Counted from the first letter of the stretch, positions 48,205 through 57,820 are shown. The stretch: 64,000 bases of DNA from Acidovorax sp. Root219 (GCF_001428665.1 NZ_LMIJ01000014.1:263678-327677), one strand, 5' to 3'. A program made the numbers and translations. The notes: generated by a model from the letters alone, not told the origin.

Positions 48205-49263
48205 ATGGCTGCCGCGGGGCCGCAGCCGCCCTCGTCTGCCGGCCTGGTGCAGGCCTGGCAATCCCGGGGCCTTGCGGCCTGGGCTCTGTGGCCCGTCTCC
48301 CTGCCTTACAGCCTCCTGGTGCGGCTTCGCCGGGCCCTTTACCGCCACGGCACACTGCGCTCTGAACACCCTGGGCGCCCGACCATCGTGGTGGGCAACG
48401 TGATTGCCGGCGGCGCCGGCAAGACCCCGGTAGTCATGGCCTTGGTGCAGCACCTCAAGGCCCGGGGGCTCAAGCCAGGCGTCATCTCGCGCGGCTATGG
48501 CCGCAGCACCACCGACTGCCGCGAGGTGCTGGCCGACAGCCCGGCCAGCGAGGTCGGCGATGAGCCCGCCCTGATCGCCCGCAGCTGCGGTGTGCCGGTC
48601 TTCGTGGACCGCCAGCGCACAACCGCAGCGCGCGCGCTGCTGGCGCGCTACCCGGGTACCGACGTGATCGTCTGCGACGACGGCCTGCAGCACCTGGCGC
48701 TGCAGCGCGACCTGGAGGTCTGCGTCTTCAACGACCAGGGTGTTGGCAACGGCTTTCTGCTGCCCGCCGGGCCGCTGCGCGAGCCCTGGCCGCGTGCGGT
48801 GGACTGGGTGCTGCACCCCGATACCACGGCAGCCCCTGCCGGCACGGCAGCCGCGTTTGCATTGCGGCGCGGCCTGGCCGACCATGCCGTGCGCGCCGAC
48901 GGCAGCAGCCTGCCCCTGCAGTCGCTGCGCGGCCAGCCCGTGCATGCCCTGGCGGCAATCGCCCGGCCCGAGGACTTCTTTGGCATGCTGCGGGCCCGGG
49001 GGCTGACCCTGGCGCGCACCAGCGCCCTGCCAGACCACCACGACTTCACCGGCTGGACCGATGGGGCTGGCGCAACGCAGGGCGGACAGTTGCCCCTGCT
49101 GTGCACGGCCAAGGATGCCGTGAAGCTCTGGCCACTGCGCCCCGACGCCCTGGCGGTGCCATTGGAGGTGGGCCTGGACCCGGCCTTTTTCGCGGCACTG
49201 GACGCCCGGTTGGCCACATTGGTACCGCCACCCTCGCTATCATCGCCCCTGCCCGCCCCCTAG
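48205..49263 (+). CDS. lpxK: Tetraacyldisaccharide 4'-kinase
   Basis: Membrane-associated kinase that adds the 4'-phosphate to the lipid A disaccharide precursor. The 352-aa protein has the P-loop [36 protein letters not shown] and the [21 protein letters not shown]alker B-like block. N-terminal membrane-binding helix (about 22-45). Coupled to exbD upstream and the Trm112-type gene downstream. Confidence 0.95.
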   Translation: MAAAGPQPPSSAGLVQAWQSRGLAAWALWPVSLPYSLLVRLRRALYRHGTLRSEHPGRPTIVVGNVIAGGAGKTPVVMALVQHLKARGLKPGVISRGYGRSTTDCREVLADSPASEVGDEPALIARSCGVPVFVDRQRTTAARALLARYPGTDVIVCDDGLQHLALQRDLEVCVFNDQGVGNGFLLPAGPLREPWPRAVDWVLHPDTTAAPAGTAAAFALRRGLADHAVRADGSSLPLQSLRGQPVHALAAIARPEDFFGMLRARGLTLARTSALPDHHDFTGWTDGAGATQGGQLPLLCTAKDAVKLWPLRPDALAVPLEVGLDPAFFAALDARLATLVPPPSLSSPLPAP

Positions 49264-49296
49264 GATTGAACGAACGTTTGCTGGAAAGCTGCCGCC

Positions 49297-49479
49297 ATGG
49301 ACCCCAAACTGCTTGAACTGCTGGTCTGCCCCGTCACCAAGGGCCCGCTGACCTTTGACCGCGAGCACCAGGAACTCGTCTCGCGCAGCGCGCGCCTGGC
49401 GTACCCGGTGCGCGACGGCATCCCGGTGCTGCTCGAAAACGAGGCGCGCACGCTGACCGACGAAGAAATCGAGGCATGA
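49297..49479 (+). CDS. Trm112 family protein (YcaR-like)
   Basis: The 60-aa protein starts [21 protein letters not shown] and has the central [16 protein letters not shown] of the Trm112 family. Only one cysteine of the usual zinc set remains (CPVT, and no CXXC partner), so zinc may be absent. It is the constant neighbour of kdsB, whose ATG overlaps its stop. Confidence 0.92.
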   Translation: MDPKLLELLVCPVTKGPLTFDREHQELVSRSARLAYPVRDGIPVLLENEARTLTDEEIEA

Positions 49480-50267
49480 GCGCGGTGGCCGCATCCGAAG
49501 CCTTCACCGTCGTGATTCCGGCGCGCATGGCCTCGAGCCGCCTGCCGGACAAGCCCCTGGCCGACATTGCCGGCCTGCCCATGGTGGTGCGCGTGGCGCA
49601 GCGCGCCGCGCTGAGTGGCGCCGCCCGCGTGGTGGTGGCCGCCGATGACGCCCGTGTGCTGCAGGCCTGCCAGGCGCATGGCGTACCTGCCATCCTGACC
49701 CGCACCAACCACGCCAGCGGCAGCGACCGCCTGGCCGAGGCCTGCGAGCAATTGGGTCTGTCTGGCGACGACATCGTGGTCAATGTGCAGGGCGACGAGC
49801 CGCTGATGGACCCCGGCCTCATCGATGCCGTGGCGGCCCTGCTGCCGGCGCGGCCCGAGGCCAGCATGGGCACGGCGGCCCACGCCATCGCCACCCTGGC
49901 TGACTACGAGAGCCCGAATGTGGTGAAGGTCGTGCTCGATGCACGCGGCCTGGCGCACTACTTCAGCCGCGCGCCCATCCCGCTCGCACGTGACCATGCG
50001 GGCACTGCGTGGTGGGACAACGCCACGGGCGCCGTGCCCGCCGGCTTTGCCCCGTTGCGCCACATCGGAATCTACAGCTACCGCGCGGGTTTTCTGCGCG
50101 CCTTTCCCACGCTGACGCAGGCCCCCACCGAGGTGATGGAAGCGCTTGAGCAGCTGCGCGCGCTGTGGCATGGCCACCGCATTGCCGTGCACGTCACCGA
50201 TACCGCGCCCGGCCCCGGCGTGGACACGCCGCAAGACCTGGAGCGCGTGCGCGCCCTGTTGGCGTAG
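49476..50267 (+). CDS. kdsB: 3-deoxy-manno-octulosonate cytidylyltransferase
   Basis: Activates KDO as CMP-KDO for lipopolysaccharide core synthesis. The 263-aa protein has the nucleotidyltransferase N-terminus [35 protein letters not shown], the block [18 protein letters not shown] and [17 protein letters not shown] with catalytic acidic residues. [15 protein letters not shown] is the family's second half. Its ATG overlaps the upstream stop. A short GC hairpin follows directly after the stop. Confidence 0.95.
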   Translation: MSAVAASEAFTVVIPARMASSRLPDKPLADIAGLPMVVRVAQRAALSGAARVVVAADDARVLQACQAHGVPAILTRTNHASGSDRLAEACEQLGLSGDDIVVNVQGDEPLMDPGLIDAVAALLPARPEASMGTAAHAIATLADYESPNVVKVVLDARGLAHYFSRAPIPLARDHAGTAWWDNATGAVPAGFAPLRHIGIYSYRAGFLRAFPTLTQAPTEVMEALEQLRALWHGHRIAVHVTDTAPGPGVDTPQDLERVRALLA

Positions 50268-50294
50268 GCCGGCGGATGCCCCGCAGGGGCCGGC
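50268..50294 (+). terminator. GC hairpin after kdsB
   Basis: Directly after the kdsB stop, GCCG pairs with CGGC and inner GCCCC with GGGGC (loop GCA). No T-run follows, so it is a weak or Rho-assisted terminator or RNA 3'-end stabiliser. Confidence 0.4.
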
Positions 50295-50463
50295 AAATGC
50301 CCCATGCTGGTGCGCAAACGGGCCATCCTACGCATTTATACGCACGCCATATCGCGCGTGTAAGCCAGTGCAAGGCGGTCACATGCTATCCTCGACCGCA
50401 ACGAGAGCATTGCATCCCGGGCCCCACAAGCGCCTGCGCGAGCACTGCCGTTGCAGCACACCC

Positions 50464-50506
50464 CCGCAGGCCCCGCCCCATCCGTGGAGCACTGCGGTCT
50501 TTTTTT
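50464..50506 (+). terminator. Terminator-like hairpin in adk leader
   Basis: CCGCAG (50464-50469) and CTGCGG (50492-50497) flank a 22-base loop and are followed by TCT and six Ts, 85 bases before adk. It could attenuate read-through from kdsB or the adk leader. The remaining part of the 323-base gap (50268-50590) shows only a short GAGCACTGC direct repeat. Confidence 0.4.
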
Positions 50507-50575
50507 GCTGTCATGGCCGTGATCGAGCGCCCGCGCGTGGTGCAGCCCCAGCCAGCATTGCCAGCCGATTTCTAA

Positions 50576-51245
<670 letters not shown>

Positions 51246-51247
<2 letters not shown>

Positions 51248-51289
51248 CCCGCTGTGACCCGCTGTGACCTGCTGACCTGCTGACCTGCT
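51246..51289. repeat. Short tandem repeat after adk
   Basis: Two copies of the 10-mer GACCCGCTGT (51246-51265) are followed by three copies of the 8-mer GACCTGCT (51266-51289). The run begins within the adk stop codon region and ends before the terminator. Confidence 0.85.
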
Positions 51290-51306
51290 GATTTTTCAGC
51301 GGCACC

Positions 51307-51345
51307 AACGACAAAGCCGGGCATGCCCGGCTTTGTCGTTTTCTC
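51307..51345. terminator. Perfect 34-base palindromic terminator
   Basis: Bases 51307-51340 form a perfect 17+17 palindrome (core GCCGGGCATGCCCGGC, outer AACGACAAA/TTTGTCGTT) followed by TTTTCTC. It lies between convergent adk (plus) and the DUF3617 gene (minus), stopping both. Confidence 0.8.
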
Positions 51346-51369
51346 ACGGGTGCTTCGCACCCGCCATGC

Positions 51370-51867
51370 TTACTTCTTGGGGGCCGGCGTGGCAGGCACG
51401 GGCATGTTCGGCATGGTTGGCATGCCGGGCTTCTGGCCTGGCGCGCAGGCTCCCACCCAGCGCGCCTCGATCACCGAGGTGTCGCTGGACTTGCCCATCA
51501 TCGGCGGATTGAAGGTACTGTTGACCACGACCTTGTAGGCGCTGGTGAAATCGCCCGTGGCCACGCTCTTGGAGGTGACACTGATCGAACCCATCTTGCA
51601 CTCCGCGCTGCCGGTGATGGTGTTTCCCTCACGCTTCATGTCATTCTTGCTGCACATAGTCTTGGACGTCTCCAGGGCCATCTTCTGCATCTGTGTTTCG
51701 AAGGCCTCATCGGTGCACTGCTGCATGACCATGGGGGGCGCACCCTCACCGGAGGTGGACTTCATCTCCCACAGCCCCGGCTTGCGCTTGGGCAGCTCCA
51801 GGGATTGCGCAGGCAGGGCTGCCAGCGCCACGGCAGCGGCTACGAGAGAAAGGGATACAAAGCGCAT
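51370..51867 (-). CDS. DUF3617 exported protein
   Basis: The 165-aa protein has a signal peptide (about 1-21, ending AQS) and the DUF3617 pattern PKRKPGLWEMKSTSGEGAPPMVMQQCTDEAFETQM, two further cysteines (MCSKNDM, AECKMG) and a Pro/Met-rich tail. The four Cys may form disulfides. Function unknown; I see no partner in the neighbourhood. The ATG at 51867 is used; an extension of 24 residues lies in the leader. Confidence 0.85.
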   Translation of the reverse strand: MRFVSLSLVAAAVALAALPAQSLELPKRKPGLWEMKSTSGEGAPPMVMQQCTDEAFETQMQKMALETSKTMCSKNDMKREGNTITGSAECKMGSISVTSKSVATGDFTSAYKVVVNSTFNPPMMGKSSDTSVIEARWVGACAPGQKPGMPTMPNMPVPATPAPKK

Positions 51868-52002
51868 GACGACGACTCCTGCAAAGTAATGTGCCGGATG
51901 ATAGTGGCGGTAAACCCAGCGCTGCACGCAGCGAAGCACATCAAGGAAACGAAACGTGCACTATTCGACGATCCCGGCGCCCACCCGTCGGGCCATCAGA
52001 GA

Positions 52003-52482
52003 TCAGGCCGGGCTCGAGCGCAGCCCGTAGACCTTGCCATCCACAAAGAGGTACTCGGCCCGCAGCACCGCATCGCCCTTTTCCTCGCGCAGCGTGAAGC
52101 CCAGTACCGAGATCGCTGTGCCCGGCTTGATCTCGGCCACCTGCCAGGCCTGCATGCGGGTCAGCGGGGCCAGCTCGATCTCCCACTTGCGGTCCTTGCG
52201 CGTGGGCAGCACGGCACGGGCCAGCAGGGCCTTGCCATCGACCGGCGCCGTCTGCGCGGGCAAGGCGCGCTGCGCCAGGTTGGGCGGCAGTGCCAGGTTG
52301 GCGGGCAGCTCCAGCTCCAGCTCGGCATGCGGGTTCTGCCAGCGCACCTTGCGCACCGTGCCTTCGAGGTAGATAGGGCGATCCGCGTCGAAGCTGCTCC
52401 AGCCGTGGTGGGCATGGGCCGCCAGAGGAACCAAGGGAAGAACACTGGCCACGGCGAGAACCTGGCGACGCTGCAAAGGCAT
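52003..52482 (-). CDS. DUF6152 exported protein with N-terminal histidine
   Basis: The 159-aa protein has a signal peptide (1-24) with AHA cleavage predicted before HHGWSSFDADRPIYLEGTV, so the mature protein should begin His25-His26. Further candidate ligands are H52 (QNPHAEL) and acidic residues. The fold is predicted beta-rich (EGTVRKVRWQNPHAELELELP, WEIELAPLTRM, VLGFTLREEKGDAVLRAEYLFVDGK). It follows the CopD-like DUF6644 gene by 20 bases. An N-terminal His could make a copper His-brace as in CopC, but this is inference. Confidence 0.8.
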   Translation of the reverse strand: MPLQRRQVLAVASVLPLVPLAAHAHHGWSSFDADRPIYLEGTVRKVRWQNPHAELELELPANLALPPNLAQRALPAQTAPVDGKALLARAVLPTRKDRKWEIELAPLTRMQAWQVAEIKPGTAISVLGFTLREEKGDAVLRAEYLFVDGKVYGLRSSPA

Positions 52483-52502
52483 GAAAATTCTCCTTTCGAA
52501 TG

Positions 52503-52922
52503 TCAGAGGTACGCGATCCACCGGCCACAGGCGACGATGGCGAGCCAGATGAAGGTGGACAGCAGCATCTGCGCCCGCGCCAGACCATCCAGCCGTGCGA
52601 GCGAACCACGCCCATGAAACCACGCCGCGTTGCAGCCGGCAAGCATCAACAACAGCATCTTCAGGGTGAAGGCCCGGTTGGCGAGCAGCTCCTGCGGCTG
52701 GGTGGCGAACATCACCAGGCCCGACAGGGCCGCCATGCCAAAGCCGCACAGTGCCAGCGAGAGGCTCAGGCGCGCCAGGTCCCGGGGCGGCAACGCGGCC
52801 CCCAGGCCAAAGACCCGCAGCTCCAGCAGCACCAGGTTGCCCAGCAGCAGCGCGATGCCCACGATGTGCACCACCTCCAGCGCGGGGTAGGCCCAAACAT
52901 GGGAGCGGAGTGCGGTGAACAT
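52503..52922 (-). CDS. DUF6644 / CopD-like membrane protein
   Basis: The 139-aa protein has four hydrophobic segments (about 14-38, 50-72, 85-103, 115-137) with the CopD-like start YPALEVVHIVGIALLLGNLVLLELRVFGL. Membrane His (VVHIVG) and Met residues could bind metal. It is 22 bases after the asparaginase gene and 20 bases before the DUF6152 gene on the same strand, suggesting an operon. Role unknown. Confidence 0.78.
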   Translation of the reverse strand: MFTALRSHVWAYPALEVVHIVGIALLLGNLVLLELRVFGLGAALPPRDLARLSLSLALCGFGMAALSGLVMFATQPQELLANRAFTLKMLLLMLAGCNAAWFHGRGSLARLDGLARAQMLLSTFIWLAIVACGRWIAYL

Positions 52923-52944
52923 AAAGGGCTTCCTGGCGTGGTGA

Positions 52945-53898
52945 TCAGTGCAACAACTCGAGCATCAGCGTGATGCGGGCCTTGACGGGCGACAGGCCGG
53001 GCGCGGCCGCAAAGGCATCGCCGGCCGTGGGCAGCAACCGCCCTTCGGCGCAGCGCGTGGAACGCACCACACGCACACCCACCGCCTGCGCACGCGCCAG
53101 CGCGTCCCCCAGGGTATGGTGGATGGTGCCATTGCCTGTGCAGGCCACCACCAGCCCCTGCACGCCCTCACGCACCAAGGCATCCACCGCGCGGCCACTG
53201 GCCCCTGCATGGCTCACGACCATTTCCACCCAGGGCCAGGGGGAGTCGGCCGGCAAGGCGGCAATGGCGGTGGCAGCCGTGCCGCCAGTCGCCTGGGGCC
53301 AAGCCTGCACCAAGCGGGCCGCGCCCTCCTCCACCCACCCCAAGGGCCCGGCATCACCGGAGCTGAACGGGTCCACCCGGTAGGGGTGCACCTTCTGCAC
53401 GCGCTGCGCGCCATGGATGGTGCCGGCAGCCACCACCACCACGCCCTGCGCACCGGCGGTGGCGGCCACGGCCACGGCGTCGAGCAGGTTCTGCGGGCCA
53501 TCGGGCACCAGCGCGGTCGATGGGCGCATGGCGCAGGTCAGCACCACGGGCTTCGAGGCATGGAGCACCGAATGCAGGAACCAGGCCGTCTCTTCGATGG
53601 TGTCGGTGCCATGGGTGATGACGACACCGCGCACGGCCGGGTCCCGCATGCACTCGGCGCAGCGCAGCGCCAGGGCACGCCACACGCCCATCTCCATGTC
53701 CTTGCTGTCGATCTGGGCCACCTGCTCGACCACCAGGGGCCCGCCAGCCACCGCTTCAAGCCCGGGAACCGCCGCCAGCAGCTCCCCCACCCCCACCTGT
53801 GCGGCCGTGTAGCCGATGTTGTCCCCCGCCTGCGCAGCGGTGCCGGCAATGGTGCCGCCCGTACCCAGAACCACAATTTTTTGCGCACTCACTTGCAT
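52945..53898 (-). CDS. L-asparaginase (type II-like fold)
   Basis: The 317-aa protein has the two asparaginase threonine motifs: GTGGTIAGT (T13 or T16 nucleophile) and [12 protein letters not shown] (T98/D99). A conserved lysine is in [16 protein letters not shown] context. It has no obvious signal peptide, so probably cytosolic despite the type II-like motifs. It precedes the DUF6644/DUF6152 genes by 22 bases. Start is 12 bases from the first SOS box of the divergent lexA promoter, so LexA may also affect it. Confidence 0.88.
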   Translation of the reverse strand: MQVSAQKIVVLGTGGTIAGTAAQAGDNIGYTAAQVGVGELLAAVPGLEAVAGGPLVVEQVAQIDSKDMEMGVWRALALRCAECMRDPAVRGVVITHGTDTIEETAWFLHSVLHASKPVVLTCAMRPSTALVPDGPQNLLDAVAVAATAGAQGVVVVAAGTIHGAQRVQKVHPYRVDPFSSGDAGPLGWVEEGAARLVQAWPQATGGTAATAIAALPADSPWPWVEMVVSHAGASGRAVDALVREGVQGLVVACTGNGTIHHTLGDALARAQAVGVRVVRSTRCAEGRLLPTAGDAFAAAPGLSPVKARITLMLELLH

Positions 53899-53907
53899 AC
53901 TCCGAAA

Positions 53908-53946
53908 AACTGGTGAAAAATACAGCTACTGGATTAAAAAACAGTC
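53908..53946. promoter_or_regulatory. Two tandem SOS (LexA) boxes
   Basis: Two CTG-N10-CAG matches: CTGGTGAAAAATACAG (53910-53925) and CTGGATTAAAAAACAG (53929-53944), three bases apart, within the lexA/asparaginase divergent region. The A-rich centres fit the LexA consensus. Two boxes imply tight LexA autorepression, and possible co-control of the asparaginase operon. Confidence 0.88.
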
Positions 53947-53981
53947 ATTTGCCACTTTACCGGCACACACTGGAAACCACC

Positions 53982-54656
53982 ATGCTCGACAACCCCAAGC
54001 TCACGGCCCGCCAGCAACAGATTCTGGACCTGATCCAGACCGCCATTGCGCGCACCGGCGCCCCCCCTACCCGCGCCGAGATCGCGACCGAGCTGGGCTT
54101 CAAGTCCGCCAACGCTGCCGAAGAGCACCTGCAGGCCCTGGCCCGTAAGGGCGTGATCGAACTGGTCAGCGGCACGTCGCGCGGCATCCGCCTGCGCGGC
54201 GAAACCGTGCGCTCCATCAACGCAGCGCGCGGCACCCAGTTCAGCCTGCCCATTCCCGGCCTGTCGCAGCTGATGCTGCCGCTGATCGGCCGGGTCGCGG
54301 CGGGCTCGCCCATTCTCGCGCAGGAGCATGTCGATCAGACCTACAGCGTGGAAAACAGCCTTTTCCAGCACAAGCCCGATTACCTGCTCAAGGTGCGCGG
54401 CATGTCCATGCGCGACGCCGGCATCATGGATGGCGACCTGCTGGCCGTACAGTCCACGCGCGAGGCGCGCAATGGCCAGATCATCGTGGCCCGCCTGGGG
54501 GATGACGTCACCGTCAAACGCCTGCGCCGCACGGCCACCGGCATCGAGCTGCTGCCCGAGAACCCCGATTACCCGGTAATCACCGTGCAGCCCGGCGAGC
54601 CCTTCGAGATCGAAGGCCTGGCGGTCGGCCTGATCCGCAACACCATGCTCATGTAG
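53982..54656 (+). CDS. lexA: SOS repressor LexA
   Basis: Represses SOS genes and is cleaved when RecA is active. The 224-aa protein has an N-terminal winged helix ([41 protein letters not shown]), cleavage site A107-G108 (GRVAAGSP), and the catalytic pair S142 (GMSMRDAG) and K179 (DDVTVKRL). The ATG at 53982 gives the standard N-terminus. Own promoter holds two SOS boxes. Confidence 0.97.
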   Translation: MLDNPKLTARQQQILDLIQTAIARTGAPPTRAEIATELGFKSANAAEEHLQALARKGVIELVSGTSRGIRLRGETVRSINAARGTQFSLPIPGLSQLMLPLIGRVAAGSPILAQEHVDQTYSVENSLFQHKPDYLLKVRGMSMRDAGIMDGDLLAVQSTREARNGQIIVARLGDDVTVKRLRRTATGIELLPENPDYPVITVQPGEPFEIEGLAVGLIRNTMLM

Positions 54657-54662
54657 CGCCAC

Positions 54663-54709
54663 GGGTCCGCGGCACCCCCTGCGCAAGGCAGGGATGCCGC
54701 AAAGGACCC
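54663..54709 (+). other. Long stable hairpin downstream of lexA
   Basis: Nested stems GGGTCC/GGACCC, GCGGCA/TGCCGC and CCCTGC/GCAGGG with a 5-base loop give 18 paired bases with only short bulges, 6 bases after the lexA stop. There is no T-run, so it may be a Rho-assisted 3' end, RNA stabiliser or dispersed repeat. Confidence 0.6.
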
Positions 54710-54843
54710 GGCGTGCATGGCCTAGGTGGCGGGCGTTTGGCTTGCGGGGTGCGGAGTTTCCGCGCCACTGCGGGTCAGCCCTGGGCTCGTGCACATCCCT
54801 CGCAATCCTGCCTGTGTTCACCACCGACCTTCGGAGTCTTCAC

Positions 54844-55248
54844 ATGGGAATTGCTTCTTTGACCCTCTCGGCCTTCTCGCAACCGCTGCATGCCCTGGCA
54901 CGCTGGCTGCAGCCGGCCATGCATGGCGGGCACGATACCGCTGCAGCACGGCCACGCACCTGCAAGGCACCGCTGCCAGCCACCATCCAGGTGCCTGCAT
55001 GGCCGGGTGCAGTTGCAGCCCGCATGCCGCGTGACGAGCCCACGCTGGCAGCAGCAGGAAGCCGCTCGCCAACCCCTGCCCCAGGCACCGAAGCCCCGTG
55101 CAGCCATGCCCAGACACGCCGCGTGGTACGGGTGCTCCGGACAGCCGCCTCGGGTGCCGATGCAGGGCGCCTCGTGATCTCAGGCCGCATGGCCGATGTC
55201 TGCGCGGAGCTCGACCGCATGGCCGCCCGCGAGGCACTGCAGCACTGA
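54844..55248 (+). CDS. Small conserved hypothetical protein
   Basis: The 134-aa protein has a mid-region that is Ala/Pro/Thr-rich and low complexity. Its C-terminus (TRRVVRVLRTAASGADAGRLVISGRMADVCAELDRMA) is more like a real domain; I recall the ending RLVISGRMADVCAELDR as a Comamonadaceae pattern. No signal peptide is clear. Start by ATG with weak ribosome site. Function unknown. Confidence 0.6.
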   Translation: MGIASLTLSAFSQPLHALARWLQPAMHGGHDTAAARPRTCKAPLPATIQVPAWPGAVAARMPRDEPTLAAAGSRSPTPAPGTEAPCSHAQTRRVVRVLRTAASGADAGRLVISGRMADVCAELDRMAAREALQH

Positions 55249-55466
55249 AGAGCGCTCATCACCCCATGGGCATGGCGGGCAAGGCCGACAGGGGCCTCGC
55301 CGGGCCATGGACTGCGCATGGGCCCAGTACAAGTGCGGGGCGGCGCTCCTGCTCCGGGCCAATCGGAGCCTCCAGAGCTGCCGGCATTCACGCAGCGTTG
55401 CAAATGCCGTGCGCCCGATGGGCCTTGGGGCGAAAAGACTACAGCGCTCCAAGGCACAATGTCGGG

Positions 55467-56474
55467 ATGAACATCGTGATTCTTGACGACTACCAGGATG
55501 CAGTGCGCAAGCTCCATTGCGCCACCCGGCTCGACGCCTACACCGCCAAGGTCTATACCAACACCGTCAAGGGTCTGGGGCAATTGTCGATCCGGCTCAA
55601 GGATGCCGACATCATCGTGCTGGTGCGCGAGCGCACCCAGATCACCCGCCAGCTGGTCGAAAAGCTGCCGCGCCTCAAGCTCATCGCCCAGACAGGCAAG
55701 ATCGGCAACCACATCGACGTGGCGGCCTGCACCGAGCGCGGCATCGCCGTGGCCGAGGGCGTGGGCTCGCCGGTGGCGCCTGCGGAGCTGACCTGGGCCC
55801 TGGTGATGGCGGCCACGCGCCGGTTGCCGCAGTACATCTCCAACCTCAAGCACGGCGCCTGGCAGCAGTCGGGCCTCAAGACGGCGTCCATGCCGCCCAA
55901 CTTCGGGCTGGGCACGGTGCTGCGCGGCAAGACGCTGGGTATCTGGGGCTATGGCCGCATCGGCCAGCTCGTGGCCGGCTATGGCCGGGCCTTCGGCATG
56001 AACGTGCGCGTCTGGGGCCGCGAGGCATCGCGCGCCCAGGCCCTGACCGATGGCTACCAGGCCGCCACCACGCGCGAGGAATTCTTCTCGCAGTGCGACG
56101 TGATCTCGGTGCATCTGCGCCTGAACGACGAGACGCGCGGCATCATCTCGCTCGAGGACCTGTCGTGCATGAAGCCCACCTCGCTGTTTGTGAACACCTC
56201 GCGTGCCGAGCTGGTGGAGTCCGATGCCTTGATCGCCGCCTTGAACCGGGGCCGCCCCGGCATGGCCGCAGTGGACGTGTTCGAGAGCGAGCCCATCCTG
56301 CAGGGCCACGCCTTGCTGCGCCTTGAGAACTGCATCTGCACCCCGCACATCGGCTACGTGGAGCAGGACAGCTACGAGCTCTACTTTGGTGCAGCCTTCG
56401 ACAACGTGATCAACTTCATCAAGGGCACGCCCACCAACATCGTGAACCCGGGTTCGCTGCAGGTGCGCCGCTGA
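55467..56474 (+). CDS. D-2-hydroxyacid dehydrogenase-family protein
   Basis: NAD-dependent D-isomer-specific dehydrogenase. The 335-aa protein has N-terminal catalytic domain, the Rossmann motif LGIWGYGRIGQLVAGYGRAFGMNVRVWGR, and the RxE/H set: an Arg in NTSRAELV, Glu in DVFESEP, His in TPHIGYVEQD. The ATG at 55467 (context GGGATG) gives the normal N-terminus MNIVILDDYQDAV. Substrate unknown; phosphoglycerate or hydroxypyruvate-like acids are possible. Confidence 0.9.
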   Translation: MNIVILDDYQDAVRKLHCATRLDAYTAKVYTNTVKGLGQLSIRLKDADIIVLVRERTQITRQLVEKLPRLKLIAQTGKIGNHIDVAACTERGIAVAEGVGSPVAPAELTWALVMAATRRLPQYISNLKHGAWQQSGLKTASMPPNFGLGTVLRGKTLGIWGYGRIGQLVAGYGRAFGMNVRVWGREASRAQALTDGYQAATTREEFFSQCDVISVHLRLNDETRGIISLEDLSCMKPTSLFVNTSRAELVESDALIAALNRGRPGMAAVDVFESEPILQGHALLRLENCICTPHIGYVEQDSYELYFGAAFDNVINFIKGTPTNIVNPGSLQVRR

Positions 56475-56520
56475 CGCCCCCCCCTGCCGCCAACGCAAGC
56501 AGCGTCGGCAGCACCAACGA

Positions 56521-56548
56521 AAAAGGCTTCCCGAGGGAAGCCTTTTTT
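56521..56548. terminator. Bidirectional Rho-independent terminator
   Basis: AAAGGCTTCC/GGAAGCCTTT stem with a 4-base loop and A- and T-runs on either side. It serves the dehydrogenase gene (plus) and the livK transcript (minus). Confidence 0.88.
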
Positions 56549-56600
56549 GATTCCGCAGGGCACTGCCCGAAGGCAGCGCTCCCGCACGGGATTGCGTTCG

Positions 56601-56671
56601 ACCGGATAACTAGGCGGGGAGCCGCAGACAGTGCTGTAGCACGGCAAGGCTCCGGAGCGACGTTAGCCGGT
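56601..56671 (-). other. Structured intergenic element in livK 3' region
   Basis: Three nested helices: ACCGGATAAC/GTTAGCCGGT (56601-56610 with 56662-56671, 9 of 10 paired), GGAGCC/GGCTCC (56618-56623 with 56648-56653) and GTGC-TGTA-GCAC (56631-56642). It lies between the livK stop and its terminator. I recall similar sequences between genes in Comamonadaceae, so it may be a dispersed repeat or a conserved 3'-UTR RNA. Confidence 0.6.
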
Positions 56672-56689
56672 TGAAGGCAAGTCCGTCCC

Positions 56690-57820
56690 TTAGTTCAGGG
56701 GGGTCTTCTTGCCGTCCTTGTAGTTGTACAGGGTGATGGCAGGGTTCTTCATTTCGCCGTTGGGTTCGAAGGCGATCGTCGAGGTCACGCCCTTGAAGCT
56801 GGACTTGAGCAGCTCGGGGGTGTAGACCTTGGGGTCCACCGAGTTGGCACGCTTCATGGCGTCCACGATCAGGTACGTGGCGTCGTAGGTGTAGGGGCTG
56901 TACACCTGGAACTGGTTGGGGTACTTGGCGTCGTACTTGGCCTTCCAGGCCGTGCCGCCAGGCATCTTGGCCAGCGATGCACCGCCTTCGGCGCAGATCA
57001 CGTTGGCCAGGGTCTTGGCACCGGCGGCCAGCTTGGCGATTTCAGCCGTGCAGATGCCGTCACCACCGAAGAACTTCACGTTGCCCATGCCCAGCTGTTC
57101 CATCTGGCGCAGCATCGGGCCACCTTGGGGGTCCATGCCACCGAAGAACACGGCATCAGGGTTCTTGGACTTGATGGCGGTCAGGATGGCCATGAAGTCG
57201 GTGGCCTTGTCGGTCGTGAACTGCTCGTCCACCACCTTGATGCCCTTGGCGGAAGCGGTCTTCTTGAACACGTCGGCAACGCCCTGGCCGTAAGCGGTAC
57301 GGTCATCGATGATGGCAACCGTCTTGAGCTTCAGCGTGTCCACGGCGTAGGCAGCCAGGCCAGCGCCCAGGGCGTTGTCGTTGGCAATGATGCGGAACGT
57401 GGTCTTGTAGCCTGGCTTGGTCAGGTTGGGGTTCGTGGCCGCGCCGGTCACGTGGGGGATGCCGCAGTCGTTGTAGACCTTGGAAGCAGGAATGGTGGTA
57501 CCGGAGTTGAGGTGACCCACAACGCCAGCCACCTTGGCGTCGCACAGCTTCTGTGCAGCGGCCGTGCCTTGCTTAGGATCGGCTGCGTCATCTTCTGCCT
57601 GCAGTTCGAACTTGATCTTCTTGCCGCCGATCGTGATGCCCTGCGTGTTCAGTTCTTCAATGGCCATGCGGGCGCCATTTTCGTTGTCCTTGCCGTAGTG
57701 GGCTTGGGCGCCGGAAACCGGAGCCACGTGGCCGATCTTGACCACCTGCTCTTGTGCAGAGGCCACACCAGCAGCAGCCGCGATAGCAGCAACCACGGTC
57801 AGTTTCAACTTCAATTGCAT
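56690..57820 (-). CDS. livK: Branched-chain amino-acid ABC transporter substrate-binding protein
   Basis: Periplasmic receptor of the LivK/LivJ type. The 376-aa protein has signal peptide 1-23 (ending ASA) and the two-lobe peripla_BP_6 fold with VVKIGHVAPVSGAQAHYGKDNENGARMAIEELN, HLNSGTTIPASKVYNDCGIPHVTGAATNP and DRTAYGQGVADVFKK. No livHMGF genes are next to it, so it is an orphan receptor here. The ATG at 57820 gives the clean signal peptide. Confidence 0.92.
   Translation of the reverse strand: MQLKLKLTVVAAIAAAAGVASAQEQVVKIGHVAPVSGAQAHYGKDNENGARMAIEELNTQGITIGGKKIKFELQAEDDAADPKQGTAAAQKLCDAKVAGVVGHLNSGTTIPASKVYNDCGIPHVTGAATNPNLTKPGYKTTFRIIANDNALGAGLAAYAVDTLKLKTVAIIDDRTAYGQGVADVFKKTASAKGIKVVDEQFTTDKATDFMAILTAIKSKNPDAVFFGGMDPQGGPMLRQMEQLGMGNVKFFGGDGICTAEIAKLAAGAKTLANVICAEGGASLAKMPGGTAWKAKYDAKYPNQFQVYSPYTYDATYLIVDAMKRANSVDPKVYTPELLKSSFKGVTSTIAFEPNGEMKNPAITLYNYKDGKKTPLN

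Noticed and set aside
49297..49479. Trm112 protein as a broken gene because zinc cysteines are missing
   Set aside because: Length and motifs are normal for the bacterial YcaR group, which often lacks the full Cys set.
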